Positions 22,378-32,314 are shown, counted from the stretch's first letter. The stretch is DNA of 59,483 bases from CAYNLK01 sp964398055 (GCA_964398055.1 CAYNLK010000038.1:1-59483), one strand, 5' to 3'. The notes: generated by a model from the letters alone, not told the origin. Program-made: numbers and translations.

Positions 22378-24068
22378 ACGGACAGGCCCTAGTGCCCCAG
22401 GTCGAGCTTAACTCCTTAGCCGCGCCGGCCGCAGACGGCATTATTATTCATCGTAAAATTAAGATTCTGGAGGTCAACCCCACCCTGGCCGCTATGTTTG
22501 GCTATGAACCGGGTGAGCTGATTGATGATGAACGGACCATCCTGGATTTGATCCATCCCGAGGCGCGCAGCCTGGTGCTGAAGCACACCCTGATCAGGTA
22601 CGAGCGGCCCTATGAAGCCGTTGGCTTGTGCAAGAACGGCACAACCCTTCCAATCAGAATCCTGGATCAACCTCTGGCCAATCAGGACTCGGCCATCCGG
22701 GCGATGATGATCCAACCCGTTGGCGGGCAGAAAAGCCCTGAGGAGGTCTTGGCGGCGCTGCAGCAAACCCGGCAGCAACTGGCCGACCAGTTACTCAAGA
22801 CGACCTCGCAACTGCGTTATGCCAATGAGCGATTGCAGCTTGAGCTGGATGAGCGGGCCCAAATGGAGGCCGAACTCAGAGCTAGAGTGCGGCAGCAGCG
22901 AACCGTGGCCGAGCTAGGCCAACGGGCTTTGGCCAGTACCGACCTGGCCTTGCTCATGACCGAAGCAGTTACCCTGGCCGCCCAAATCCTGGAGGCGGAG
23001 ATAGCCGGCATTTTTGAACTGACTCCGGCTAAGGATGGCCTGGTGTTAACGGCCGGGCTTGGCTGGTCGGCCGGATTGGTTGGCCAGACAACGCTGGAGT
23101 TGGAGGCCGATTACCCGGCCGGTTACGCCCTGCTGGCCAACCAACCGGTGATTATTGAATATTTACCCACCGATGGTCGCTTCAGCCTGGCCACCCTGCT
23201 GTACCAGCACCGGGTGGTCAGCGGGCTTAGCCTGGTTATACAAGGCCACCAGGGACCGCGGGGTGTTTTGGAAGTCTACACCCGCCGTCGCCGCCGCTTT
23301 ACTGAAGATGATCTGCACTTTCTGCAAGCTATTGCCAACATTCTTTCGATGGCAATGGAGCGCGCCTGGAACGAGACCCAGCTCAGGGCGGCCGCGCTGG
23401 AGCAAGCTGCTCTGCTCCGGGAAATTCATGACCGGGTCAGGAACAACTTGCAGGTTATTCTGAGTTTGCTCAACTTACAGGCCGATTACCTGGCTGATCA
23501 TCAATCCCGGCGAATCCTGAAGCAAGTACAAAATCGAGTGCGGGCGATGGCCCTGATCCACGAGCAGTTATATGGCTCCCGGAGCCTGGCCCGGATCGAT
23601 TTTGGGGCTTATATCCAGGCGTTGGTCGGCCATTTATTCCGGTCGTACGGAGCTTATGCTCGGGGCCTCAGATTCACGGTGCAGGCCGAGGAGCTGTTCC
23701 TGACCATGGGGGCTGCCGTACCCTGCGGGCTGATCATTAACGAACTGGTGACCAACGCCTTGCAACACGCTTTTCCCAGTGGGCGGGAGGGAGAAGTCCG
23801 GTTTGAGGTCAAGCAGAATGATGGCCTGGTGGAGCTGCTCGTGGCTGATGATGGCGTTGGGTTCAAGGCCGGGGCGGAGGAGTTCAATCGGGCGACTTCA
23901 TTGGGCCTGCAGTTGGTCAAGATACTGGTAGACCAGTTAGATGGCCGGCTGGAAGTGGTGAGCTACCCCGGCGCGGCTTTTAGGCTTACTTTCGCGACGG
24001 ACTCACCCCACCAGTACCAGGCTGGTCAACTCAAATTAGAGGAGATACAATGTTTACCCAATTTCTAG
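22374..24068 (+). CDS. PAS-GAF sensor histidine kinase (HisKA_2 type)
   Basis: This 564-residue soluble kinase has an N-terminal PAS domain (about 15-115), a coiled coil (about 125-170), a GAF domain (about 175-325), and a HisKA_2 transmitter with His352 in REIHDRVRNNLQVILSLLNL. The ATPase part has NELVTNALQHAFP and DDGVGF. Kinases of this class often work with receivers that do not bind DNA. It overlaps the previous gene in ATGA and the next gene (a substrate-binding lipoprotein) by 19 bases, so it is firmly part of the same transcript. It has no receiver of its own; the neighbouring receiver-kinases are plausible partners. Confidence 0.92.
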   Translation: MNGQALVPQVELNSLAAPAADGIIIHRKIKILEVNPTLAAMFGYEPGELIDDERTILDLIHPEARSLVLKHTLIRYERPYEAVGLCKNGTTLPIRILDQPLANQDSAIRAMMIQPVGGQKSPEEVLAALQQTRQQLADQLLKTTSQLRYANERLQLELDERAQMEAELRARVRQQRTVAELGQRALASTDLALLMTEAVTLAAQILEAEIAGIFELTPAKDGLVLTAGLGWSAGLVGQTTLELEADYPAGYALLANQPVIIEYLPTDGRFSLATLLYQHRVVSGLSLVIQGHQGPRGVLEVYTRRRRRFTEDDLHFLQAIANILSMAMERAWNETQLRAAALEQAALLREIHDRVRNNLQVILSLLNLQADYLADHQSRRILKQVQNRVRAMALIHEQLYGSRSLARIDFGAYIQALVGHLFRSYGAYARGLRFTVQAEELFLTMGAAVPCGLIINELVTNALQHAFPSGREGEVRFEVKQNDGLVELLVADDGVGFKAGAEEFNRATSLGLQLVKILVDQLDGRLEVVSYPGAAFRLTFATDSPHQYQAGQLKLEEIQCLPNF

Positions 24069-25132
24069 CTGGGCTGTTTCTGTTGGGCCTCTCCCTGGGA
24101 TTGGTTGGCTGCGGCGCGGCGGCCACGGCCCTGCCTACCCCAACTTCGCCCGCGCTGGCTGAGGAGCTAATCTTTTACAATTGGGAGGGGGATATGCCCC
24201 AATCCGTGCTGGATGCCTTCACCGCCGAGTTTGGGGTTAAAGTGACCTACCTGACGTATGAGCTTCAAACCGAGGCGATGGCGAATATTCAGGCGGGGGA
24301 ACCGTATGATGTGGTGGTTTTCGATAATGATCGGATTCCCGGTCTGGTGGCCGAGGGGCTGCTAGCCGAAATCGACTATCGCCATGTGCCCAACTACAAA
24401 AATGTCTCGGCCAATTTTCGCGACCTGGCTTATGATCCCGGTAATAAATATTCCATCCCTTACAGTTGGGGTACGACCGGTTTGGTGGTTCGTACCGATC
24501 TGGTAACAAAGTTGCCCCAGCGCTGGACCGACCTGTGGCAGCCTGATTATGCCGGCCAGGTAGCCCTGCGTAACGAGAATCGCGAAGGGTTGGCGGTGGC
24601 TTTAAAGGCGCTGGGCTATTCAATCAATTCCGAGGAGCCGGCCCAATTGGAGGCCGCCCTGGCCAAATTGCTCGAGGCCCGGCCGCCCTTCATTCTGGTT
24701 GAGGAAACGGCTGAAAGAGCGATGCCCTTACTCCTCAGCGGCGAGGCGGCCATTCTGGTGGGCTGGGCCGAGGATGCCCTACTTGGCCGGGCTGAAAATG
24801 TCCCGATCAGCTACGTATTGCCGGAAGAAGGGCCGATGTTATGGGGCGATAACTTTGTGATCCCGGCCAACAGTCCCCATAAATATACGGCTGAGCGCTT
24901 CATCAACTTTTTACTGCGGCCCGAGATCAGCGCCCAAATTGTTAACGAGAGTTATTATGCTATGCCCAACGAGGCCGCTTACCCGTTGATCAAACCGGAA
25001 ATTCGGAATGATCCGGTCATCTTTCCCCCGGCCAAGGCTTTAACCAAGGCCGAAGTCTTCTTGCCGCACACTCCGGCCGGCGACAAGTTATATCTGGAAA
25101 TCTGGGAACGTTTTTTGGCAGCCGGTCAATAA
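24050..25132 (+). CDS. Polyamine-type (PotD-like) substrate-binding lipoprotein
   Basis: This 360-residue exported lipoprotein has a signal peptide ending in the lipobox LVGC (Cys21). The mature part matches PotD/PotF-type binding proteins: ELIFYNWEGDMPQSVLDAF near the N-terminus, YDVVVFDNDRI, KYSIPYSWGTTGLVVRTD and MLWGDNFVIPANSPH near the C-terminus. Such proteins normally feed spermidine or putrescine to an ABC transporter, but no permease or ATPase gene is nearby. Instead it is overlapped by one kinase gene (19 bases) and followed within 25 bases by a kinase with an extracellular Cache domain. It may therefore present a ligand to that sensor; this is inference. The Asp/Trp residues expected around a polyamine appear present but need a model to confirm. 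Confidence 0.9.
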   Translation: MFTQFLAGLFLLGLSLGLVGCGAAATALPTPTSPALAEELIFYNWEGDMPQSVLDAFTAEFGVKVTYLTYELQTEAMANIQAGEPYDVVVFDNDRIPGLVAEGLLAEIDYRHVPNYKNVSANFRDLAYDPGNKYSIPYSWGTTGLVVRTDLVTKLPQRWTDLWQPDYAGQVALRNENREGLAVALKALGYSINSEEPAQLEAALAKLLEARPPFILVEETAERAMPLLLSGEAAILVGWAEDALLGRAENVPISYVLPEEGPMLWGDNFVIPANSPHKYTAERFINFLLRPEISAQIVNESYYAMPNEAAYPLIKPEIRNDPVIFPPAKALTKAEVFLPHTPAGDKLYLEIWERFLAAGQ

Positions 25133-25157
25133 GTGTATTGTGCAGGATAGCCTGCTT

Positions 25158-27554
25158 ATGAACAAAGACAAGCGACGCCTCTTACCCCAATTCAACTGCC
25201 TCTTTGCCTGTCGCCGGACCAGTTTACGCTGGCGGCTTTTGTCATTAGTAGGGCTGATGTTGATGATCACCCTGGTGGTGATTGGCCTCGAGGTGATCTA
25301 TTTTATTTATAACAATGAACAGCGTACCTGGCAAGGCCGCCAGAGCGAAGCAACCCGTTACGCCGGCGAAATTGTGGCCGCCTTTCTGGAAGGTGCCCAA
25401 AATACCCTCCGTGTGGTCAGTTTGCTGGAGGGTGAGCAACTGCGGGCGCAACCTCAGCTTATGACTGACCTGCTCCAGGAAAGCCCGACCTTGTTGGAGG
25501 TCATTCGCTTGGATGGGCAAGGGCAGATAATTGCCAGCGCCTACCGCGATGCCCCGCTCCTGGCCAATCTGTTTACCATCCCCCAATCGCGCTGGTTTTT
25601 GGAGAGCCGGGCCGGCCGGCTCTACCTGGACGCGGTCCAGCTTTCGGCTGAGAGCGAATCGTACCTGATCATTGGCCTGCCCAGCCCGGATGGCGGCGTA
25701 GTGGCTGCCCGCCTGCACATGCGCCTGTTGTGGGATGTAGTGGCCAGTCTGCATTTTGGTGAAACCGGCCAGGCCTACGTGGTCAATCAGGATGGCCTGG
25801 TTATTGCTCACACCGACCGGAAATTGCCCATCGCCAATGTCAGCCTGACGGATCGGCCGGAAATAGCCGCCAGCCTGGCCGCGTCCGGCCAGAGCTGGGC
25901 CGGTTCGTATGTCAACTTCCAGGGTCAGGAGGTGGTCGGCGTCGCCGCGCCGGTGACCGGCACCGACTGGTTGGTGCTGACGGAGTTGCCGACCCGGGAG
26001 GCTTTTGCCACCAGCCGGACGGCGGTCTTGATCTTCGGCCTGGGGCTGGCCCTCTTTGGCCTGCTGATGATGTTACTGATGAGCCGTTTGTTGCAGCAGA
26101 CCATTTTGACGCCGATGGAAAAATTACGCGACGGGGCCGAACGGCTTGGCGGCGGCGACCTGGCTTATTGCATCGACCTGAAGCAGCAGAATGAAGTCGG
26201 TCAGGTGGCGGCCGCCTTTAACGATATGGCCGCCCGGTTGCGCCGGCAGCACCAGGAGCTGAGGCAGCGCCACGCCGAACTGGAAGTTATGGTCCAGACC
26301 AGTCTCAGCCTGACCGCGAATTTAGAGCTTAAAACGGTTTTGGATACCATCTTGAACTCAACCTTTCAGCTGTTGCCGCAAATTGAAGATGTTCATCTTT
26401 TCTTGTACCAGCGCCAGCGGCTGGAGTTTGCCGCCTCATTGTGGGCTGATGGGCGGAAGGATTATCTGATTGCCGAACCACGGCCCGGCGGAATGACTTA
26501 CCAGGTAGCCCGAAAGGGTGAGATCATGATTGTGCCGGATATCCAAACTCACCCTTTATATGCTACCGCCCCGGCCGAGTGGCAGGGAGCGCTGGTTAGT
26601 TTGCCGCTCAAGATTGGGGCTGGCGTGGTTGGGGTGATGAATGTGGCTTATGCCGAAGCGCATCAATTCAGCGAGGCCGAACTCAGAGTGTTGCGTTTGC
26701 TGGGCGACCAGACGGCCATTGCCATCGAGAATGCCCGCCTGTATGAACAGGCCCAGTCAGAATTAACCGAACGGCAGCGCACCGCCGAGAAGTTGCGCCA
26801 GCTCAATGAAGAGTTAGAAGACCGGATTTCCGCCCGGACCGCAGAGTTGACCCGGGTTAACGCCGCTTTGCGGGTTGAGGTGGCCGAGCGGGAACGAGCC
26901 GAAGCGCAAATCAGAGCCTCGCTTCAGGAGAAAGAAGTTTTACTGAAGGAGATTCACCATCGGGTTAAAAACAACCTCCAGGTCATCTCCAGTCTGCTCA
27001 ACTTGCAGGCGGACTCAATCGGTGATGAACAAATCCGCCTCATTTTGCAGGATAGTCAAAACCGGGTTCGCTCGATGGCCCTTATTCACCAGAAACTGTA
27101 TCAAGCAGCCAACCTGGCCCAGATTGATTTTGGAGAATACATCCAAGATCTGGCGGCTGATTTGTTTCGTTCTCAGGAGGCCTATGCCCGCAGGATCAGC
27201 CTGAATGTTGAGACTGACCACATTCTCTTAGATATTGATAAGGCGGTGCCATGTGGCCTAATCATGAATGAGTTGGTGTCTAACACTCTCAAGCATGCCT
27301 TTCCAAATGGTCAGTCCGGCCAAATCTCTCTTGAATTGCGGACCGGGCCAGACCATCAGGTAGACCTGACGGTTACCGATAATGGGATTGGCCTTCCCCC
27401 AGGGTTGGACTTTCGTAAGGCCGAGTCGTTGGGGCTACAATTGGTCAATACCCTGGTCGATCAGTTAGGCGGCACCCTTGAACTCCGATCTGAGCAAGGC
27501 ACGCAGGTCAAGTTGACCTTTGTGTATCAACCTCAAAAGGAACAAGTTATATGA
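25158..27554 (+). CDS. Cache-HAMP-GAF sensor histidine kinase (HisKA_2 type)
   Basis: This membrane kinase of about 798 residues has a basic N-terminus, a first helix (about 28-50), an extracellular double-Cache region of about 230 residues (ending near WLVLTELPTREAF), a second helix (about 290-315), a HAMP domain (ILTPMEKLRDGAERLGGGDL), a GAF domain (about 380-530), a coiled coil, and a HisKA_2 transmitter with His600 in KEIHHRVKNNLQVISSLLNL. The ATPase motifs NELVSNTLKHAFP and DNGIGLPPG are intact. The start at ATG 25158 was preferred to GTG 25140, though neither has a strong ribosome site. Cache domains bind small ligands directly or through a binding protein, and the gene just upstream encodes such a protein. 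The stop overlaps the next start in ATGA. Confidence 0.92.
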   Translation: MNKDKRRLLPQFNCLFACRRTSLRWRLLSLVGLMLMITLVVIGLEVIYFIYNNEQRTWQGRQSEATRYAGEIVAAFLEGAQNTLRVVSLLEGEQLRAQPQLMTDLLQESPTLLEVIRLDGQGQIIASAYRDAPLLANLFTIPQSRWFLESRAGRLYLDAVQLSAESESYLIIGLPSPDGGVVAARLHMRLLWDVVASLHFGETGQAYVVNQDGLVIAHTDRKLPIANVSLTDRPEIAASLAASGQSWAGSYVNFQGQEVVGVAAPVTGTDWLVLTELPTREAFATSRTAVLIFGLGLALFGLLMMLLMSRLLQQTILTPMEKLRDGAERLGGGDLAYCIDLKQQNEVGQVAAAFNDMAARLRRQHQELRQRHAELEVMVQTSLSLTANLELKTVLDTILNSTFQLLPQIEDVHLFLYQRQRLEFAASLWADGRKDYLIAEPRPGGMTYQVARKGEIMIVPDIQTHPLYATAPAEWQGALVSLPLKIGAGVVGVMNVAYAEAHQFSEAELRVLRLLGDQTAIAIENARLYEQAQSELTERQRTAEKLRQLNEELEDRISARTAELTRVNAALRVEVAERERAEAQIRASLQEKEVLLKEIHHRVKNNLQVISSLLNLQADSIGDEQIRLILQDSQNRVRSMALIHQKLYQAANLAQIDFGEYIQDLAADLFRSQEAYARRISLNVETDHILLDIDKAVPCGLIMNELVSNTLKHAFPNGQSGQISLELRTGPDHQVDLTVTDNGIGLPPGLDFRKAESLGLQLVNTLVDQLGGTLELRSEQGTQVKLTFVYQPQKEQVI

Positions 27555-29053
27555 ACCAGAAAAAAATCCTGATTGTTGAAGATGAAATGATCGTTGCCTT
27601 GGACCTCAAAAACCGATTAACCAAACTGGGCTACACCGTGCCGGCGTTGGCGGCCTCCGGGGAAGAAGCCCTGGCTATATTGGCCGAGGTGCAGCCGGAT
27701 TTGGTGCTGATGGATATCAAATTAAACGGCAAGATGGATGGAGTGACTGCAGCCCAGCAGATCAAGGAGCAAAATGGCGTGCCGGTGATTTATCTGACCG
27801 CCTATGCCGATGAGTCGACCTTGCAGCGGGCCAAAATTACCGAACCTTATGGGTATCTGATCAAACCGTTTGGGGAGAAAGAGTTGCACTCGACTATCGA
27901 GATGGCCTTATACAAGCATCAGATAGAGCAACAGCTCAAACAGCATGAACGTTGGTTGGCAGCGACCCTCAAAAGCATTGGCGACGGCGTGATTACGATT
28001 GACCTTGAGGATACCATTACCTTTATGAATCCTACAGCCGAACAGTTGACCGGCTGGAGCTTGAGCCAGGCGCTCGGCCGGCCGGTGCGAGAGGTCTGCC
28101 AGGTGGTGACCAGAGAGACCCCGGATTTAGCCGGACATTCAGCGATCAAGACGCTGCAAGGCAGAACCCTGGTCAATCTGAGCCAGCAACTGCACCTGAT
28201 GGCTAAAGATGGCGCTGAAATACCGATCGATCGCACTAAAGCCGCGATTGTCGATGACCGGGGGATAGTTGCCGGGACGGTCTGGGTTTTCCGGAACGTT
28301 ACCGAGCATCGGCGGCTGGAAGAGGCATTGGTGGAAAGTGAAGCCAAATATCGCCAGTTGGCCTTTGAAAATACGGATCTGCTCCAGCAAGCCCGCCGCG
28401 AGGCAGAGACCAAAACCATGCTTCTGCGCGAGGTAAACCATCGCGTCAAGAACAACCTGACCGCCATTATCGGCTTACTTTATATCCAGAAGAGCCATAT
28501 CAACGCGGCTGCCAACGCCAGCAGCACCGATTGCCAGGCCATTTTGGACGATCTGATTGGCCGGATTCAGGGAATTGCCATGGCCCATAAGGTCCTGACC
28601 GAGCATGAATGGCAGCCCCTGCCGCTGGCTGAGCTGGCCGCGAAGATCATCCAGACCGCCTTGAAAGCCTTGCCATCCTATCGACGCGTCTTGGTTGAAG
28701 TTAGCCCATCGCCGCTGCAAGTTACCCCTGGCGAGGCGAACAGCCTGGCTTTATTGCTGAATGAGTTGACCACCAATGTCATCAAGTATGCCTTGCCACC
28801 GGCCGGTCAAACTCGGATAAAGGTGGAGATTACCGGGCTTGAGGGGGAGATTATTTTGCGGTTTCGCGATAACGGCCCCGGCTATCCGGCTGAGGTCTTG
28901 CAAGGACAGGGCGATAATGTTGGGTTGATGCTGGTCCGCCATCTGGCCGGTCACGGCTTGAAGGGGCAGTTGACTCTGCATAATGACCAGGGGGCGGTCA
29001 TTACCGTGCGCTTTAAGTCCGAGCCGGTCAGCGACTCTTTCTATGCTGGCTAA
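27551..29053 (+). CDS. Receiver-PAS-histidine kinase hybrid (HisKA_2 type)
   Basis: This 500-residue protein has an N-terminal receiver (Asp55 in LMDIKLNG), a PAS domain (about 135-255) and a HisKA_2 transmitter with His297 in REVNHRVKNNLTAIIGLLYI. It ends with an ATPase domain containing NELTTNVIKYALP and DNGPGYP. Its receiver-PAS half is a close paralogue of those at 20794 and 29104, while its kinase half is of a different class from theirs. This suggests the module was duplicated and recombined. It is coupled by ATGA to the Cache-domain kinase, so that kinase may phosphorylate its receiver; this is inferred from arrangement. Confidence 0.92.
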   Translation: MNQKKILIVEDEMIVALDLKNRLTKLGYTVPALAASGEEALAILAEVQPDLVLMDIKLNGKMDGVTAAQQIKEQNGVPVIYLTAYADESTLQRAKITEPYGYLIKPFGEKELHSTIEMALYKHQIEQQLKQHERWLAATLKSIGDGVITIDLEDTITFMNPTAEQLTGWSLSQALGRPVREVCQVVTRETPDLAGHSAIKTLQGRTLVNLSQQLHLMAKDGAEIPIDRTKAAIVDDRGIVAGTVWVFRNVTEHRRLEEALVESEAKYRQLAFENTDLLQQARREAETKTMLLREVNHRVKNNLTAIIGLLYIQKSHINAAANASSTDCQAILDDLIGRIQGIAMAHKVLTEHEWQPLPLAELAAKIIQTALKALPSYRRVLVEVSPSPLQVTPGEANSLALLLNELTTNVIKYALPPAGQTRIKVEITGLEGEIILRFRDNGPGYPAEVLQGQGDNVGLMLVRHLAGHGLKGQLTLHNDQGAVITVRFKSEPVSDSFYAG

Positions 29054-29103
29054 GGCGCTGGCGGCAAGCTGCGTTGCGAGGTTGAGGAAGGGGGGATATT
29101 AAG

Positions 29104-32100
29104 ATGAACCCAGCCAAAATTCTGGTTGTAGAGGACGAACAGATTGTCGCCCTCGATATCAAACGGATGTTACAGCGGTCAGGTTATGCTGTTTTGGGAC
29201 CGGCCGCAACCGCTGAGGCGGCCATTCACCAGGTGGTCAAGGAGCAGCCGGATGTCGTGCTCATGGATATTAAGCTCCTCGGTCCCATGGATGGTATTGC
29301 GGCCGCCCAGGAGATTCGCCGCCGGTTAGACATCCCGGTGATCTATCTGACCGCGCTTTATGATGAGGAAACCCTGCAACGGGCCAAGTTGACCGAACCC
29401 TATGGTTACCTGCTCAAACCATTTAACGAAAATGAGTTGAACAGCACCCTGCAGATGACGCTCCATCGCTACCGGTTGGAGCAGCAGTTGAAAGAGCATG
29501 AACAGTGGCTGGCGGCTACGCTCAACAGCATTGGCGAAGGTGTGGTGACCACCGATGCCCAGGGCCGCATCAAATCTATGAATCCGGCCGCCCAGGAGCT
29601 GACTGGCTGGACTGAAGTTGAGGCGGGGGGTAGGCCCCGGGCCGAGGTAGTTCAGTTGATTGGCCAGGAGCCTGCCGCTCCCGAATCTGACCTCCACTTG
29701 CTCCAAACGGGGATGACGCTAACCGATCACTGGCTGCTGGCCAGAACCGGGGCCAGGATTCTCGTTGACGCCAATTTCCGCTCGATCCGAGATCAACAAG
29801 GTCGTAGTTGCGGTACAGTGGTGACCCTGCGCGATATTACCCATCGACAACAGATCGAGCAGGCCCAGGCGGAGAAACAAGAGTTTTACCGCTCACTCTT
29901 TGAGAACAACCACGCCGTGATGCTGTTGATCGATCCGGGAACGGCCGCGATTGTTGACGCCAACGCGGCCGCCTGCTCCTTTTATGGTTACCGCCGCGTC
30001 GAATTAACCGCCAAAAAGATAACTGAGCTTAGTACCCTGCCGGAAGCTCAGGTCAAGGCCGCCATAGCTCAGGCTGCCGCGCAAAAAAGAAGCCAGTTTC
30101 TATCCAAACACTCTCTGTCCAATGGTCAGCTCCGCCAGGTGGAAATCTACAGCGGCCCGATCAAGGTGGGCGGCCGGCAACTGCTCTGCGCTATTATCCA
30201 CGATATCACGGACCGCAAGCAGGCTGAGGAAGAGCTCCAGCGTCGCAATCGCGAACTGACCTTGCTCAATCAAGTCATCGCCGCCTCGGTTGCCACAACC
30301 GAACCGGAGAAGTTCCTGGCGAGCGTTTGCCGCGAATTGGCCCAGGCTTTTAACTTGTCTCACGCGGCGGCGCTGCTGGTGGATGCTGAGCAGCAGACCG
30401 TTAAGGTGGTGGCCGGTTATGCCGCCCAGCAGGTTGCCCCGCTTCCCCGCAACACCTTCCCCTTCGGCCCGGACTCGGTGGTGCAATCCATCCTCACTAC
30501 CAGGCAGCCCCTCGCGGTGGCCGATGTTCAAAATGAACCACGATTGGCCAACATGCAGAATCTATTGGGCCAGCTTGGGCTTGCATCTTTGCTCTTGTTG
30601 CCGTTAACGGTTGAGACTGAGGTGACCGCTATCCTGGCTCTGGCCGCCCCGGAACCACACCATTTCAGCGTTAGCCAGGTCAATTTGGGGCACACCGTGG
30701 CCGATCAGGTCGCCGGGGCGCTCACCCGGGTCCGGCTGCAACAACAGCATCACCAGTTAAGTACGGTCATCGAGCAAACCGCCGAGAGTGTGGTCATCAC
30801 CGATCAAACCGGCGCCATTATTTATGTCAATCCAGCTTTTGAGCAAATCAGCGGTTACAGCCGGGCCGAAGCTGTTGGCCAAAATCCTCGTATTCTGCAA
30901 AGTGGTCGCCATTCCATTGATTTCTACGAGCAATTGTGGCAGGCTATCACCGCCGGGCAAACCTGGCAGGGCCGCCTTATCAATAAAAAGAAGGATGGTA
31001 GCCTGTACACTGAAGAGGCGACGATCAGCCCCATCCGTAATGACCAGGGCGCCATTGTGAATTACGTGGCGGTGAAACGGGATGTGACCCGCGAATTGGA
31101 GTTGGAAGAGCACTATCGCCAGGCTCAGAAGCTGGAGGCTATCGGCTTGCTGGCCGGCGGCATTGCCCACGATTTCAATAATATCCTGACCGGCATCAAT
31201 GGTTTTGCCGAATTGCTGTACATGCAACTGCCGCCCGGCAGCCCGCACCAGGAAGATGTGGCCAAGATTCTCAAGGGCGGCCAGCGCGCCGCCGAATTGG
31301 TCCGCCAACTGCTGGCCTTTAGCCGCAAGCAGGTCATCGAGCCAAAGATTCTCGATCTGAACAGCCTGGTCAGCGAGCTGGAGCGGATGTTGCTGCGCCT
31401 CATCGGCGAACATATCCGCTTGACCACCAGCCTGGCCCCGCATCTCTGGCCGATCAAGGCTGATCCCACCCAACTTGAGCAGATTGTCCTCAACCTGGTC
31501 ATCAATGCTCGCGATGCTATGCCCAATGGCGGCCAACTGACCATCGATACGGCCAACGTGACCCTGACTGATGAGGATTTGCCCGACCAATTGGAGTTGC
31601 CGCCGGGTGAATTTGTAAAGCTGACCGTGAGCGATACCGGCATCGGGATGAGTGAGCAGGTCAAAGCCCATATCTTTGAACCCTTTTTCACCACCAAAGA
31701 GTTGGGCCGGGGCACCGGCCTGGGGCTGGCTACGGTTTACGGCATCGTCAAGCAAAACTGCGGTTTGATCTGGGTTGACAGTGAGCCTGGCCAGGGCACC
31801 ACCTTTCAAATATACCTGCCTCGAGTGGATGAACCTGTAACGCCTCAACCCCGGCCTGAGTGGACATTCGAGCTGACCCGGGGATCAGAAACAATCCTAT
31901 TGGTGGAGGATGAGCCGAACGTGCGTGAACTGGCGGCCGAAATGCTGAACCGCCAGGGCTATCGGGTCTTGACGGCGGCGGATGGGGCTGAGGCTCTCAA
32001 GGTGGCCGATGAACTCGCTGGTCCGCTTGATTTGTTGGTGACTGATGTAATTATGCCCAGGTTGAATGGCCCCGAGCTGGCCGGAAGATTAAAAGAGAGC

Positions 32101-32313
32101 CGGCCGGATTTAAAGATCTTGTATGTATCTGGTTATGCCGATGAGATGATCGCTCGCTTTGGAATTCTGGAGCATGGGGTCAGTTTGCTGCCAAAGCCTT
32201 TCAGCGCCATGCTCCTGGCTCGGAAGGTTCGTCAGGTATTGGAGGCAAGCGCCAATAAGCCCGCCAATGAAACGGGTGTGGTCCATCGTTTGCAACCGGC
32301 ATCCGTCCGGTGA
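29104..32313 (+). CDS. Hybrid receiver-PAS-GAF histidine kinase with C-terminal receiver
   Basis: This 1069-residue soluble hybrid kinase has a receiver (Asp55), PAS (about 135-245), PAS (about 260-380), GAF (about 385-540), PAS (about 545-665), a HisKA domain with His689 in GGIAHDFNNILTGI, an ATPase domain (DTGIGM, GTGLGLATV) and a second receiver with Asp981 in LVTDVIMP. The AHDFNN box is typical of NtrB-like hybrid kinases. With receivers at both ends it could accept a phosphoryl group from the other kinases of the island and pass it on internally. It is the last gene of the plus-strand run, 50 bases after the preceding gene. No DNA-binding output is encoded in the island. Confidence 0.93.
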   Translation: MNPAKILVVEDEQIVALDIKRMLQRSGYAVLGPAATAEAAIHQVVKEQPDVVLMDIKLLGPMDGIAAAQEIRRRLDIPVIYLTALYDEETLQRAKLTEPYGYLLKPFNENELNSTLQMTLHRYRLEQQLKEHEQWLAATLNSIGEGVVTTDAQGRIKSMNPAAQELTGWTEVEAGGRPRAEVVQLIGQEPAAPESDLHLLQTGMTLTDHWLLARTGARILVDANFRSIRDQQGRSCGTVVTLRDITHRQQIEQAQAEKQEFYRSLFENNHAVMLLIDPGTAAIVDANAAACSFYGYRRVELTAKKITELSTLPEAQVKAAIAQAAAQKRSQFLSKHSLSNGQLRQVEIYSGPIKVGGRQLLCAIIHDITDRKQAEEELQRRNRELTLLNQVIAASVATTEPEKFLASVCRELAQAFNLSHAAALLVDAEQQTVKVVAGYAAQQVAPLPRNTFPFGPDSVVQSILTTRQPLAVADVQNEPRLANMQNLLGQLGLASLLLLPLTVETEVTAILALAAPEPHHFSVSQVNLGHTVADQVAGALTRVRLQQQHHQLSTVIEQTAESVVITDQTGAIIYVNPAFEQISGYSRAEAVGQNPRILQSGRHSIDFYEQLWQAITAGQTWQGRLINKKKDGSLYTEEATISPIRNDQGAIVNYVAVKRDVTRELELEEHYRQAQKLEAIGLLAGGIAHDFNNILTGINGFAELLYMQLPPGSPHQEDVAKILKGGQRAAELVRQLLAFSRKQVIEPKILDLNSLVSELERMLLRLIGEHIRLTTSLAPHLWPIKADPTQLEQIVLNLVINARDAMPNGGQLTIDTANVTLTDEDLPDQLELPPGEFVKLTVSDTGIGMSEQVKAHIFEPFFTTKELGRGTGLGLATVYGIVKQNCGLIWVDSEPGQGTTFQIYLPRVDEPVTPQPRPEWTFELTRGSETILLVEDEPNVRELAAEMLNRQGYRVLTAADGAEALKVADELAGPLDLLVTDVIMPRLNGPELAGRLKESRPDLKILYVSGYADEMIARFGILEHGVSLLPKPFSAMLLARKVRQVLEASANKPANETGVVHRLQPASVR

Positions 32314-32314
32314 G

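Noticed and set aside
30757..31848. Long minus-strand open frame (363 codons) opposite the hybrid kinase
   Set aside because: It lies wholly opposite a well-supported kinase gene, has no ribosome site, and its translation shows no domain. It is a by-product of GC-rich codon use.
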